Source of the DNA: Erigeron canadensis
Lineage: Eukaryota; Streptophyta; Magnoliopsida; Asterales; Asteraceae
DNA length: 64,000 nt
Direction of reading: 5' to 3'
Assembly: GCF_010389155.1 (NCBI RefSeq)
Contig: NC_057769.1
Coordinates: 29,698,735 to 29,762,734 of the forward strand
Part shown: positions 34,141 through 44,731 of the stretch, one piece after another
Numbering within the stretch: position 1 is the first letter of the stretch
How the letters are laid out: each line of letters starts with the position of its first letter
Notes under the pieces: generated by a model
The model's database searches: none
Told to the model about the DNA's origin: nothing
Seen by the model: only the letters and a program-made list of their open reading frames with translations
Translations under genes and position numbers: made by a program

Positions 34141-35496
34141 CTTTGGGGAGTTGAAACATTTGAATAAAACCAACCATATCGTAAAACTTTGTGTTCAAGG
34201 TAGAAGATTAGATGTCTTACTGGATTGGGAACTTCATGTCTACTACCTACAGACCAGGATACAACATTTCTATAATATGTATATTTATGACATATACGAC
34301 AATTTATGAAGCTATTTGAGGCCTAAAATATAAATTTATTTGGATATAACAAGGACTTTTTACCCAACCTTTTTTTCTCTCCATCCTTTACACCTTGCGA
34401 GTTTAACAGATATTCAAATATGTATTCTGTTAAGTCCAGATTTTTCTGGATTGTCTTCGCAGGGTGCACTTTCCCATTGAATTGGAATCATACTTTGGCC
34501 TTTTTATTATATGACTTTGTCAATTTCTTGTTGACCTCTCTAACGAGGTTGGATGCTATATATTTCAGTATTTCATAAATTTAAAGGTTATACTTTTTCA
34601 CTTTTCAGGCTGCCTAAGATTGGGCCAAAATTCAAAATGTATTGGGCCCCATTTTCAGTTCTTTTGACTCTCTTGGCCCAAACTAAGAAAAGAGAAAATA
34701 AATTGTCCTTCACATCTGTAGTTAAGCCGAACAAGTGTAACTTATATGTCAATATATCTATAATACAAAACGTTAATATCAATAATACTCAATCTCGTCA
34801 TAAGCAAGGTATGAGTTTATACGTATAATTCACATCGAGAGTTTAATCGAACGTTAATTATACTTTTCATAAGTTTAGCTCACAAACTCACCTATCATAT
34901 CAAACAGAAACAAGTTTTCAAACCTAATTTATTTGTTTAATGCTATTTCTTTGATCTTACCATTAAAGCAACTTTCAAATGGTATAATTGCTACTTAATT
35001 GAAGGGTACATATTGAATACAATATATTGGGAAGAGCAATCAAATTTGTTCAAAAATCAAAAGAGAGTTTTCCCTTCCAACTTCAAACAAACTCTAAACC
35101 AAAAATCAACCCAAATTCAACATCATTAATTTCCACCACCCAAATCTTCATTCTGAATCACTTTCCATGCTTCCCATTGCCTTCAATCCTCTTGGTCTCT
35201 GCAAAAGTCAATATACAACTCATTTTACAACATCGTTAAAAATGCTCAATATATTACAAGTAAAAACAGCATCACCAGCAGTTGAGAAAATAAAGACATT
35301 TTAACCATTGCTAGTCTAGAATTTGGCTACAAGACTTCCAAATCTATAAGCAAATCCACAACTTCCATCAAAACTCATTGCAAGTTATTAACGGGTCAGG
35401 TTTTCATTCAGGGTAGTCGGGGAGGAAGTCTTTTTGACAAATGAGTCGGATACCATCTAAACTCAATCTATACAAAAGTCATATGAGGTTAAGACT
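34141..35496. other. Intergenic, no gene
   Basis: Several short frames lack any family features. Sequence from about 35250 onward is the probable 3' UTR of the DUF1639 gene. A TGGGCC-rich patch near 34620-34680 (TTGGGCCAAAA, TTGGGCCCC, TTGGCCCAA) could be promoter-like but has no gene next to it. Confidence 0.4.
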
Positions 35497-36661
35497 TCAC
35501 CGAAAGAGTTCACAAACCTTCTTATTAGTCTTTTTCTCCCTAACTTCATATCTTTCTTGGCAGAGATCAGATAGCCATGCACCTGGACTTACCAACTGCA
35601 TTCAATATAGTAACAATAATCAATCAATATATTTCAACTAAACCAATGAATCAAGATAGCCAAAAATTGAGTAATTATCAAAAACAAAATGAAAAGTGAG
35701 ATAAAGTGATCTTTACAAGTAAGGTTCTTTGAATAGTCTTGGCTCTTTTCTTAGGCCTTTGAGGAAGTTTACATCCTTTCATAGCCAAAAAGTCTTCTTC
35801 TTTCTCTTTGCTTGATAATGTAGTGTACAGCTTGGGCCAAGTAGACCCTTTGGTCTCCTTCTTGGTTTCCACTGTCAGCACCTTCTTGCTGCTGCTACTC
35901 TCTTCAAATCCGCCTCCAGTCGACCCTCGTGTCGTATAATACCGATCTTCTTTTTCAGGTGACGATAATGCCGACATCACTTTCCTGTTTAAAGCCCTAA
36001 AACTGATCAGAAAGCAAGAATACAATCCACAAAACCAAAAATCCTTTTTGTGGAAACTTAACAAAGACCCAACAAAAAACACACAAAAAAAGGAGAAACC
36101 AATTGTACTCTTCATTAAAATCCCACACAAAAGGACTTATAGATGCATTCAACAAAGTGAATGCATATTAAGAAAAAGCACCAAACTTTATCTTTTTATT
36201 TGTTTCTCAAACACAACCCATGTTATCTTTTTGCTTTACAATTAATAACATACCAACAAAAATCTTGAACATCTATTCAAATTCTACAAACAATAAAGGC
36301 CTAGTCTTTTCACATCAAAACACATAAGTAGCCCAAAAATTTAACCTAAACATGAAGCTTGAAATCCAGTCTACATCCCACCTCTCACATATGAAGCTTG
36401 TAATCAATACATTAAATTTTGAACTTTAATAAAATTATGATAAACTTTAACAAAAAATTCAAATTTTTTTTTTACTTTTTACCTATTGAAACGTTGAGGA
36501 GATGAAACATGAAGGGGAGGAAGAGAGTCTGGTTCATTTACAACTCTTCTATTAACACGTTGAGATGTGCTTTTTTTCTTCACAACAATTCCATTTCCAT
36601 TTGATTCTCTCACTTTTTCAAATGTGAGTCTTTTTCTGTTTCCCCACTGTAGCTTATCCAT
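35497..36661 (-). CDS. DUF1639 family protein, three exons
   Basis: The 181-residue protein belongs to a plant family of unknown function. Exons are 36661-36483, 35984-35717 and 35595-35497. The N-terminus is basic and Ser-rich (MDKLQWGNRKRLTFEKVRES). The family core spans exons 2 and 3: WPKLYTTLSSKEKEEDFLAM, then KGCKLPQRPKKRAKTIQRTL, then LVSPGAWLSDLCQERYEVRE and KKTNKK. The basic RPKKRAK stretch could be a nuclear localisation signal, which is inference. Exon 2 has two usable acceptors 12 bases apart (before 35984 and before 35996), so a form with four extra residues is possible without a frame change. The leader region upstream contains degenerate direct repeats. Confidence 0.9.
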
Positions 36662-36786
36662 TTTTTACACCAAAGTTTACACCTTTATTTCTGTAAAAAA
36701 AAGTGTAACACCTTATTTTAGCCATGAATCCTAAAATTACAACACCAATTGAGTAAAAAAAGTATAGAGATTAAAAATAAATTATA

Positions 36787-37313
36787 CCCAGATGAAGATC
36801 TATGATAAAACCAGCATCAAAGCTTTTAAGTCGCCCTGCATTTCAATATTACCAAGAAAATGAGTAAAAAATGTAAAGCTCAATGAATAAATAAATATAA
36901 AGATGAAAGAATTACAAGAACAAAAAAAGATTGAATATTTTTATTAAAAAAATAAAAAAATTTATTTTCTCTTGAAATTAAAAACATATGTAAAATATGC
37001 ACTTAAGGATTTTTGCTAAAACAAGAAGTAAATCTTTCAAATTAGCCTGCATTAAAAAAAAAACATTAAAATCAATGAGAAAAAAAACCCAGATGAAGAA
37101 AGAATGGGGGATAAAAAAGAGGTTACACAACAACAAAGAAAGTTTCAAACTTTATCTTTAAATTTCAAGATTTTACATCTTTCTTATGAAAAAAATTGTC
37201 TAATTGAGAAGTGAGAACAAAAATTAGAGAAAAAATTATAAATAACATACCCACTTAAGGATCTATGCTAAAAACAGCCAGAGAGATCTTAAAACTTACC
37301 TTGCATTCATAAA
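36787..37313 (-). repeat. Three degenerate direct repeats in the DUF1639 leader region
   Basis: Units of about 60 bases at 36787-36846, 36997-37056 and 37250-37313 share, on the minus strand, a TGCAGG or TGCAAG start, a T-rich middle and an ATAGATCCTTAAGTGGGTA-like end. The third unit contains a good splice donor, CAAGGTAAGT. They may be duplicated leader exon-intron boundaries. Confidence 0.55.
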
Positions 37314-38378
37314 ACAAAACAAAAATATTGAAATGAAGGCACACAAGAAACGAAAGGTTAATATGAGGTAAGGATTACAAAGAAGAACACTTTTTCAAAA
37401 ATGAAGAAACAAAAAAAAAGATGATGAAAATTATGGGATTTGTTTGAGGATGATTGAATTTAATTTGAGGTTTCAAGAAATTAAATGATGAAAAATGGGT
37501 TATATTTTGTAATTTAATGCCAGAGAAAATGGAATTTTTTTTGGGTGTGCCTCTTTTTTGTTGTTGTTTATGTGAGTTGTGTTTTGACAAGAGGAAGAAG
37601 AAGGAGAAATGGGGGTTGTGTTGTATTGTATGTTCCAATATATTTTTCCATCCTATCGTTGGTTTTGTATCTTTATGGAGTAGTAGTAAAAGTATAGTAA
37701 TTGTATTTTTATTTTATTTTTCTTTTTGAACGTCAATTGTATTTTGTTTTTCATTTTCATTTTTACTTTATTTTCAAAGTTTTTGTAGATTAGTTGAGTG
37801 AGAACAACGTGGACCATTGGATGTGAAATGGAGGGTTGGATATGGCACTTCTTAGGCTCCAAGTCTTCAACTTGACCTTGGGGCTTGGGGAATGGGAGGG
37901 CAGCCTACGGAGCATCTTAGGTCACGGGAGATAAACTTTTTTTAAAATTGTTAAGGTCGTAATATAACATCAGAAAAACCTTACCGTATAATAATAAATC
38001 TTTATATATATTATAGATAAGAAAATATTGCTCATGAACAATTATAAGTATCTGGAAAAAAAAATCTAAAAGCTAAGAGGCTACCCAATACTCATCACTC
38101 ATCCCTCAAGGACTAATCTTTGTCAGCGTCACATCAGAAAAAAAAACTCCAAGGACTAATCCTCCCAAAACACACCCAGTACACTCATCTTTCAATGACT
38201 AGTCTTGGACCCACCAATTATTTAATTCCATCATTTTATCTAAACTTTACACTTTTAACTCTCTAAAATTATAACAAAATTCATAACAAAACACATACTT
38301 CATTAAAACACACACTTCAAATAAACACATACTTCGCTTTATTTTACAAACTAAAACATACATACTAGAATATTAATA
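37314..38378. other. Likely promoter of the DUF1639 gene plus AT-rich DNA
   Basis: A minus-strand leader with poly-T and poly-C tracts lies near 37380-37600. Beyond 37900 two diverged copies of a TCATC...AAGGACTAATC-type segment occur near 38090-38210. No gene is seen. Confidence 0.35.
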
Positions 38379-38799
38379 GGGAGCAGCTATCTACACACAT
38401 CAACTGTTTGAAACAAACACTACTGAAACGGCTCGTTTTATGTAAAACGTCGCGTTTATCACCCCGTTTTATATAAAACGTCGCGTTTGGCCGGTGTGTG
38501 GATAGTAAAAGCTTTAAGGAGGATTACACGTGGTCTGACACATGTGTCAGTAATTACCCCATTTTAAGTACCGTTTAACCTAATACGTAGCGATTTATGT
38601 AAAACGGTACCTAAAACGGGGGAATGACTGACATGTGTGTCAAACCATGTGTAATTCCACTCTGTAATTTTACTATTTACACACCAGTTAAAGGCAACGT
38701 TTAATATAATATGTGGTAACCAACATGGCGTTTTACATAAAACGACACGTTTTGGTAGTGTTTCTATGAACAGTGGACGGTGTATCCCTAGTATCACCC
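38379..38799. mobile_element. hAT-like MITE, family A copy 2
   Basis: A 421-bp element starting GGGAGCAGCTATCTACACAC and, read inward from the right, GGGTGATACTAGGGATACAC. A perfect 8-bp duplication TATTAATA flanks it (38371-38378 and 38800-38807). It carries the same palindromic AAAACG blocks and ACATGTGTCAG motifs as the copy at 1005-1266, but in the opposite orientation and with the middle duplicated. Non-coding. Confidence 0.8.
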
Positions 38800-38888
38800 T
38801 ATTAATAAAGACTAATAGACACACTTAATAATAATAAAAGTATAAAACGTATAACATAACATTACATAAAGGCAATAAAAACATAATA

Positions 38889-39338
38889 CTAACACTCGGA
38901 ATAGTCCGAGTCCATCGTACTGTCTCCGTCGTTGCGATGAATGTACCGGTATGGTTCAGGAGACCCGGCAGCGTCACCGGGTTGAGGAGATGCGTACTCC
39001 TCCCCAAGGCCAGTCTCGTAATCATCAGGACGACCCCCACTGATAGTGTCTTGCCAGAATAATGTGTGGTCTAGAGTGGCAGTTAAAGTGGTAGTGGCAA
39101 CGGTAAGCTGGAAAATGGTTTGATTCAGCCAATCAATTTTCTGTCAAAGATAAATAAGATACTCATCTTTGATAGCGTTACAAATCCGACCTTCAAGTCG
39201 TCCGATTTCGTCGGTGTAATTCGCTTGTTGGATGTGATGCTCTGAATCAAATTGCTAACTTTAGTCTTGTGTTTGTCATCGTCAAGCATGTGACTCAGCA
39301 TGCCCATTTTTTGCATCACGGACAGTCATGTTTGCCAT
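38889..39338 (-). pseudogene. Decayed gene with promoter, identity unknown
   Basis: A TATA box (CTATATATAC, 39430-39421) is followed about 85 bases later by an ATG at 39338 in good context (CAATGGC). The frame begins MANMTVRDAKNGHAES but stops soon. Coding-like sequence resumes in another frame as FDSEHHIQQANYTDEIGRLE and, past one in-frame stop, KIDWLNQTIFQLTVATTTLT, ending in an acidic tail with GRPDDYETGLGEEYASPQPG and DSTMDSDYSEC before TAG at 38889. At least two lesions break the frame. The family is not recognised; a transposon-encoded protein is possible. Confidence 0.5.
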
Positions 39339-39430
39339 TGAAAATGTGTTTGTGTATAGCAGAAAGAGAGGAATTTATGAATATATGAAAGACTAGTATA
39401 AATTTTAATGGAATGGAAGTGTATATATAG

Positions 39431-40516
39431 GATTTTAGAAAAGCTAGCCGTTGAAGGACTAAAAGTGTCATTTTTTGAACTTTTTTGGTCCAAAAGGCCG
39501 TTACAAGGACCTGTTTTGCCAACTTTTGAAACTTCATTTTTTATCTTCTTCCCCTATTTAGTCGTTGAGATTCAAAAAAAAGAAACAAGTGTAACAGCTC
39601 GTCCCTGCAGGATTAAACACACCGAACGAGTCAACCGCACGAGCGAAAGATGAGTCTCACCCAATGGTGTGGACTCATCCGTCCACCTCGAAGGAGCAAA
39701 GGGACGAAGGCATTAGGTGACTTCTAAGTATCAAACTCAAAATTATGTATAAAATTTATAATATCTTTAACTAGTTGGACCGAACATTTTTGGCTAAGAT
39801 GAAATATATCTATCAATTCATCAATGTTCTTCAACTTATATTTATACTAATTTTTAAGATCTTCAACGAGTTGAAAAAATGTTTGTTTATATTTATAGCA
39901 AACGAATAAAATCCCCAAGATACCCACAAAATTACGAAATTGTTTTACTTTCCGGCTAAGATTTGTTGTGACCATTAGCAAATCAATATATCTCCCAATA
40001 AATATAAATCAACCACTTAAATTCATTTTAATTAAGTTAAAACCGTTAGATAAAATAGGAACCGTTAGATAAAATAGGAAAATGATCTTTGTCCGTTGGA
40101 TTACTTTCTAAGTTTGCACGTGTTGAGTATGACTTATGTCCCCTTTCAACATGCAATACATATTAACTTTAACTATTAACATTATTCATTATTAATATTA
40201 ATATACTCCGTATTAATTAAAGCTATATTAGTTACGTTCTTCAGACTTTCAATTCACTAATCTTTATAAAACTTATTATATTATATACCTATTTATTTAT
40301 GAAAAAAATATTAGCCATAAAAATACTAACGACAAACAATAATCTTTTCAAAAAACAAACAATAATCCCTTGTATCCATCAAGATGATGTCAAGTTTACT
40401 CAAATCGAAATAAGGGCATTATTTATAAAGTTCAATGATATTTAAACAAGCATCAAGATATCGTCAACATCATATGTTGCTCCATTTTTCTGGAAACATC
40501 ATAGTATGTTTTGTTA
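39431..40516. other. Intergenic, no gene
   Basis: A G/C-richer patch at 39590-39715 contains an inverted repeat GATGAGTC/GACTCATC spaced by about 15 bases, but no recognisable gene. The rest is AT-rich. Confidence 0.4.
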
Positions 40517-41016
40517 CTAGCCAACTGTCAGCGCGATGCGACGGTGAAATGGTAAAAGTGATAGGTCATAAAGTGTGATAGTTCATAAGAGTGATCGATC
40601 AAAAAAGGTGATAGGTCATAGGGGTGATCAGTTATGGAGTGATCTACCTGACGGGCTCCACCCTCAGATTTAAAAATTCTTCGAAAGTATATTGAATAAC
40701 AATTCTAATGAAAGAGTATGAAATTTTAAGAACACTCATATAATTATTCTATATTATCGATGTATAGTTCTTAAGATAAAAGATTTTGAATTAATTAGAG
40801 GAATAAAATGATTTATGAATGAGAGATAAAAAATAAGTGGTTTAGATTTGAGGAGAGAGATGAAAATGAGTTGTTGAGATTTAAGGTTATTATAGGTATA
40901 TTTGATGATAATTTTCAAACTAATTGATAAAAGAGATAAGTAATTTGAGTATATGAGTATATCAAGTTCTTTTTTGAAAAAATGAGAGGGATAAATGTTT
41001 TGTAAGGTAATATAGA
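40517..41016 (-). mobile_element. Helitron-like element, family B copy 1
   Basis: On the minus strand it starts TCTATATTACCTTACAAAACA and ends with GC-rich hairpin sequence, then CAGTTGGCTAG before a T. It aligns along its length with the element at 59824-60285, sharing blocks such as AAAGTGTGATAGTTC, TTAAGAACAC and AGATAAAAGATTTTGAATTA in plus orientation. Non-coding. Confidence 0.65.
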
Positions 41017-41846
41017 TATAGATATATGATTTAAAACAAAAATAGTCTGTTTAATTATAGTAAAAATATGTATATATATTTATAAAAAAAAATTACCTAA
41101 CATATTTGAGTAAAATTTAATAATTTACACTAAAAATGAAAAAATTTGTGTATAGAATTACTAAATGATAAGCCTACTTAGATGGATCATAATTTATATA
41201 AAGGGAGAGTGTATATGGGGCTAGTACACACTTAACTTAAATGAAAATCTCTCACATATTATTTTTTATTACATAAAAAACATGAGGGTTCAATTATTTA
41301 TTTAAAATATTAAAAAATTGACATACGAGGGATTTTTTATCCATGTTAAATGTTGTAAAAGCCTCATACTCATTCTCCTTGTATAAAGTTATTATTGTAA
41401 ATTGTTTCCACCAATATCTTGGTTAACAACATGTAATTCAGGTTAGCACAATATTATTGAATTTTTTATTAAATACAAAATATATTGAAATTTAAAATTT
41501 TATATTATACAACATACAATTATATATATATATATATATATATTTAGCTAATACAACTTACAGTGGGTCATATGTGACATTATTTAATTAACTTAAATCT
41601 CATATTTGTCATATTTAATTAGATTTATCTATTATCAATCATCAATTAAACAATTATACACAATAAAACAACTTTATATGAGAAAAAACAACGTTAAAGT
41701 ATGTCTTAACATGCATCATAACTATTAATGTATTTTTTAAATGTGTTTTCCTATGTATTACGCGAGTCAATAATCTAGTAACAAATATACAAACAACATA
41801 TAATACAAATAAACAAAAAAAAGAAGAAATAAAAAAAAGAAATAAA
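41017..41846. other. Intergenic, no gene
   Basis: Very AT-rich DNA, with a (TA)n microsatellite at about 41521-41542. Confidence 0.5.
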
Positions 41847-41854
41847 CATATAAC

Positions 41855-42481
41855 TAGGGCTGTCAATAGATTCGGGTTTGGGTTGGCAGGTTGGTGGGTT
41901 GAAAAACTCCGACCCTAACCCAACCCACTAAAAGTTTCAGGTCAGAAATTTCAACCCTGACCCACAACCCGCCAACCCATGACCCGCCCATGTGACCCGA
42001 GAAGCAAATATATATAAATATAAAATGGAATAAATCAACCAATATAAAGTTTTATCATTGATGGTGTAAGCCGAAAACGAAGGGTACAAAAAAGAAAGAA
42101 ATACGAGGTTATTGTTAATACTTGACACAAAGTTAACAAACTTACCGCCTAATCCTACATCACTTATCATCTCACAGAATTTTGAATCCTCCTTTTATTT
42201 CATACTTGAAGTTACTTTAGGTTAGAAATATAAAAAATGAGAATATGACGTATGAATTAGTGTAATGTGGAGTATGAACTATTATATATAATTCAATTAT
42301 TTTAAAGATATTGGGTTGGCGGGTCGACCTGACAACCCAACAACCCAATCCGAACCCAACCCAGAAAAAATCAGGTTGACGGGTTATCGGGTTGGTGGGT
42401 CGAAAATACTCAACCCTAACCTGATTTTTTTCAGGTTGGGTTCGGGTTGGGTTTCGGGTTAGGTCAAAATTGACAGCCCTA
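41855..42481. mobile_element. hAT-like MITE with TAGGGCTGTCAA ends
   Basis: A 627-bp element with inverted termini TAGGGCTGTCAA and a perfect 8-bp duplication CATATAAC (41847-41854 and 42482-42489). Subterminal regions are packed with GGGTTGG/CCAACCC repeats on both sides. This end sequence is common to plant hAT MITEs. Non-coding. Confidence 0.85.
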
Positions 42482-42540
42482 CATATAACACACACAAATG
42501 AAAAGTATTTATACATAGTGGTAGGAATACTAAAAAATTT

Positions 42541-44281
42541 GTATTTATGATCTTGCTTTCGCAAATGTGTTCGTCTCTGAAGACAGTCGCATGGTTTTAG
42601 CTACTTTTTTTATTGTGTCGATGTTTTAAAAAACTCACTTCCTTTATGATTTATAAATTTTGGTTGTTTTTGCAGTGATGCAGTAGAGTTTTTCAATGGA
42701 ATGCTTTTTGGAAAAGAGTTTTTTCAATGGAATGCTATTTGGAAAAGTCTGCCCTCTTTCATTGTATATACTTAAATGAGTGATGTTTAATCTTTAGCTT
42801 TTGAACTATGTTTGATGAGATTTTTTGAACTATGTATGATGGGATTCTACTTTTATTGCGTGATATTACAAACCACTTAGGGTGTGGTAGAATGGAATGA
42901 AAATGGTGGAAATAGAATGAAAATCAATTTCTTTGTTTGGTTACATGAGAGAATGAAAATGAAGAGGTAGAACGGGGAATCATTTTCATTCTCATGATTC
43001 CTCCCAAAATGGTGAAGAATGGTGAGAATGGAATCAAGTTTCCTTATTTTGTTTTTTTTGTTTTTCTCATGGATTTAACTATAAATTTTAATTATTCATA
43101 TCATGATATTATAGTTAATTTTTGATAATTTTTTTTTCATATTAATTTTTTATTTTTTATATTTCTCTTATCTTCATTCTCTATTGTTACCAAACATTGT
43201 AATATATTCTCTTTTCAAATACTCATTCTCTTTTCCTACCATTTTCTTTCTTTATTACATTTTCATTCTTTATGATTTTCTCTTACCAAACGCCCCCTTA
43301 TATCTTCTTGTTTGGCTCTCTTGTTTGTTTTTTTCATTTTTCTGGAAATTATATGAAAAATTAGAAAACATTTTTCACAAGTAAACACCCCTTAATTGTT
43401 TTTCATTTTCCATTTGTAATTTCCATCCCTCCCTCTATCTATATATCTTTCCATATTTCTAAATAAAATAGATTTCAAACTTTCAATTTGATTTGTATAG
43501 GGATTTGGAATTTCCAAAGCCTTTAGTTAAAAAAAAAAACTATGAATGTAAACTTTGGGCTTTTCCTTTTCCTAGCCCAAAGTTTAACTAAAGAATAAGA
43601 AAAGCACAAAGTTTACATTTTCTTATTCTTTTTTTTTTCTTACCAATTTTAACTAAAGAATAAGAAAAGGAAAAACCCAAACTTTACATTTATAGTTTAT
43701 TTGTTTTTTTAACTAAAGACTTTGAAGATTCCATATCCCAGGAAAATCAAATTAAAAGTTTGAAACCTATTTTATTTAGAAATATGGAAAGATATATAGA
43801 TAGAGAGGGAGATGTTTATTACAAATGGAAAATGAAAAACAATTAAGGGGTGTTTACTTATGAAAAATGTTTTCTAATTTTTCATATAACTTCCAGGAAA
43901 ATAAAAACAAAAATAAAAAAACAAACAAGAGTGCCTAATAAGAAGATATAAGTGGTTTGTAATATCATGCAATAACAGTAGAATCAAATCATACATAGTT
44001 CAAAAAATCTCATCAAACATAGTTCAAAAGCTAAAGGTTAAACATCACTCATTCAAGTAGATACAATGAAAATGGGCGGTCTTTTTCAAATGGCCTTCCA
44101 TTGAAAAAACTCTTTTCCAAAAAGCATTCCATTGAAAAACTCTACTGCATTACAGCAAAAACAACCAAAATTTATATATTATAAAGGAAGCAAGTTTTTT
44201 AAAACATTGACACAATAAGAAAAGTAGCTAAAACCATAAAACTGTCTTCACGAACACAATTGCGAAAGCAAGTATTTATAC
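42541..44281. repeat. 1.7-kb inverted repeat (foldback element) with a nested MITE
   Basis: The left arm (42541 to about 43620) and right arm (about 43645 to 44281) are inverted copies about 640 bases long once a 418-bp insertion in the left arm is removed. Matching landmarks are CTTGCTTTCGCAA with TTGCGAAAGCAAG, and TTTTTGCAGTGATGCAGTAG with its counterpart near 44150. The centre contains a further set of short palindromic AAGAATAAGAAAAG units. No coding region. Transcription would yield a very long hairpin. Confidence 0.85.
42880..43297. mobile_element. Tourist-like (PIF/Harbinger) MITE nested in the left arm
   Basis: The element begins GGGTGTGGTAGAATGG and, read inward from the right, GGGGGCGTTTGGTAAGAG, with a 3-bp TTA duplication at 42877-42879 and 43298-43300. 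The right arm of the surrounding inverted repeat has the uninterrupted site (CCACTTATATCTTC on the opposite strand), which proves both the boundaries and that insertion came after the arms formed. The TTA duplication is typical of PIF/Harbinger. Confidence 0.85.
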
Positions 44282-44731
44282 ACAATTGTAATGTGAAGAG
44301 TCTATAATAATACTTATATATAGTGGTAAGGATACTAAAAAAATTGATACAAATATCATCCTTAAACATTACACCTCTAGATCTCTATATCCAAAATTTG
44401 GTTAATGGAATTCAAATCAATTCTAATCATATAATATCTAAAATACAAAGTTACAAACTATTTATTAACAAAAAAATTTGAGCTTGGGTACGCTTATCCA
44501 TCTAGTTTTGATCAGTTTGAAAGTCATTTTTTTAATTCATGATGGAAACAAATAATAAAAATATTGAGTTTGGTTGACATAAGAAAAGAAACAAGTTTCG
44601 GGTCATGTATTTTGTTTAGAACTAAAAAATTACAAACTAACATGTTAACTATTTTTTGTAAAATCAAAACTACAACTCGATTTTTTTAGTTATTCAATTC
44701 TATTTCTTTCTCCGAGTTCAATTATATAAAA

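Larger units (their letters stand above)
42504..44345. repeat. Direct repeats of about 36 bases flanking the large inverted repeat
   Basis: AGTATTTATACATAGTGGTA at 42504 and its continuation to 42539 recur in the same orientation at 44309-44345 as AATACTTATATATAGTGGTA and onward, with a few differences. They sit just outside the arms of the inverted repeat. Confidence 0.7.

Noticed and set aside
38825..39040. Minus-strand 71-codon frame as a gene
   Set aside because: It is an out-of-frame shadow of the decayed gene at 38889-39338, whose coding-like frame is different.
39590..39715. Possible hammerhead ribozyme: CGGATGAGTC with an inverted GACTCATC nearby, as in plant retrozymes
   Set aside because: The conserved CTGATGA core has a mismatch and the required CGAAAC strand is not in the right place. 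Only a simple inverted repeat remains.
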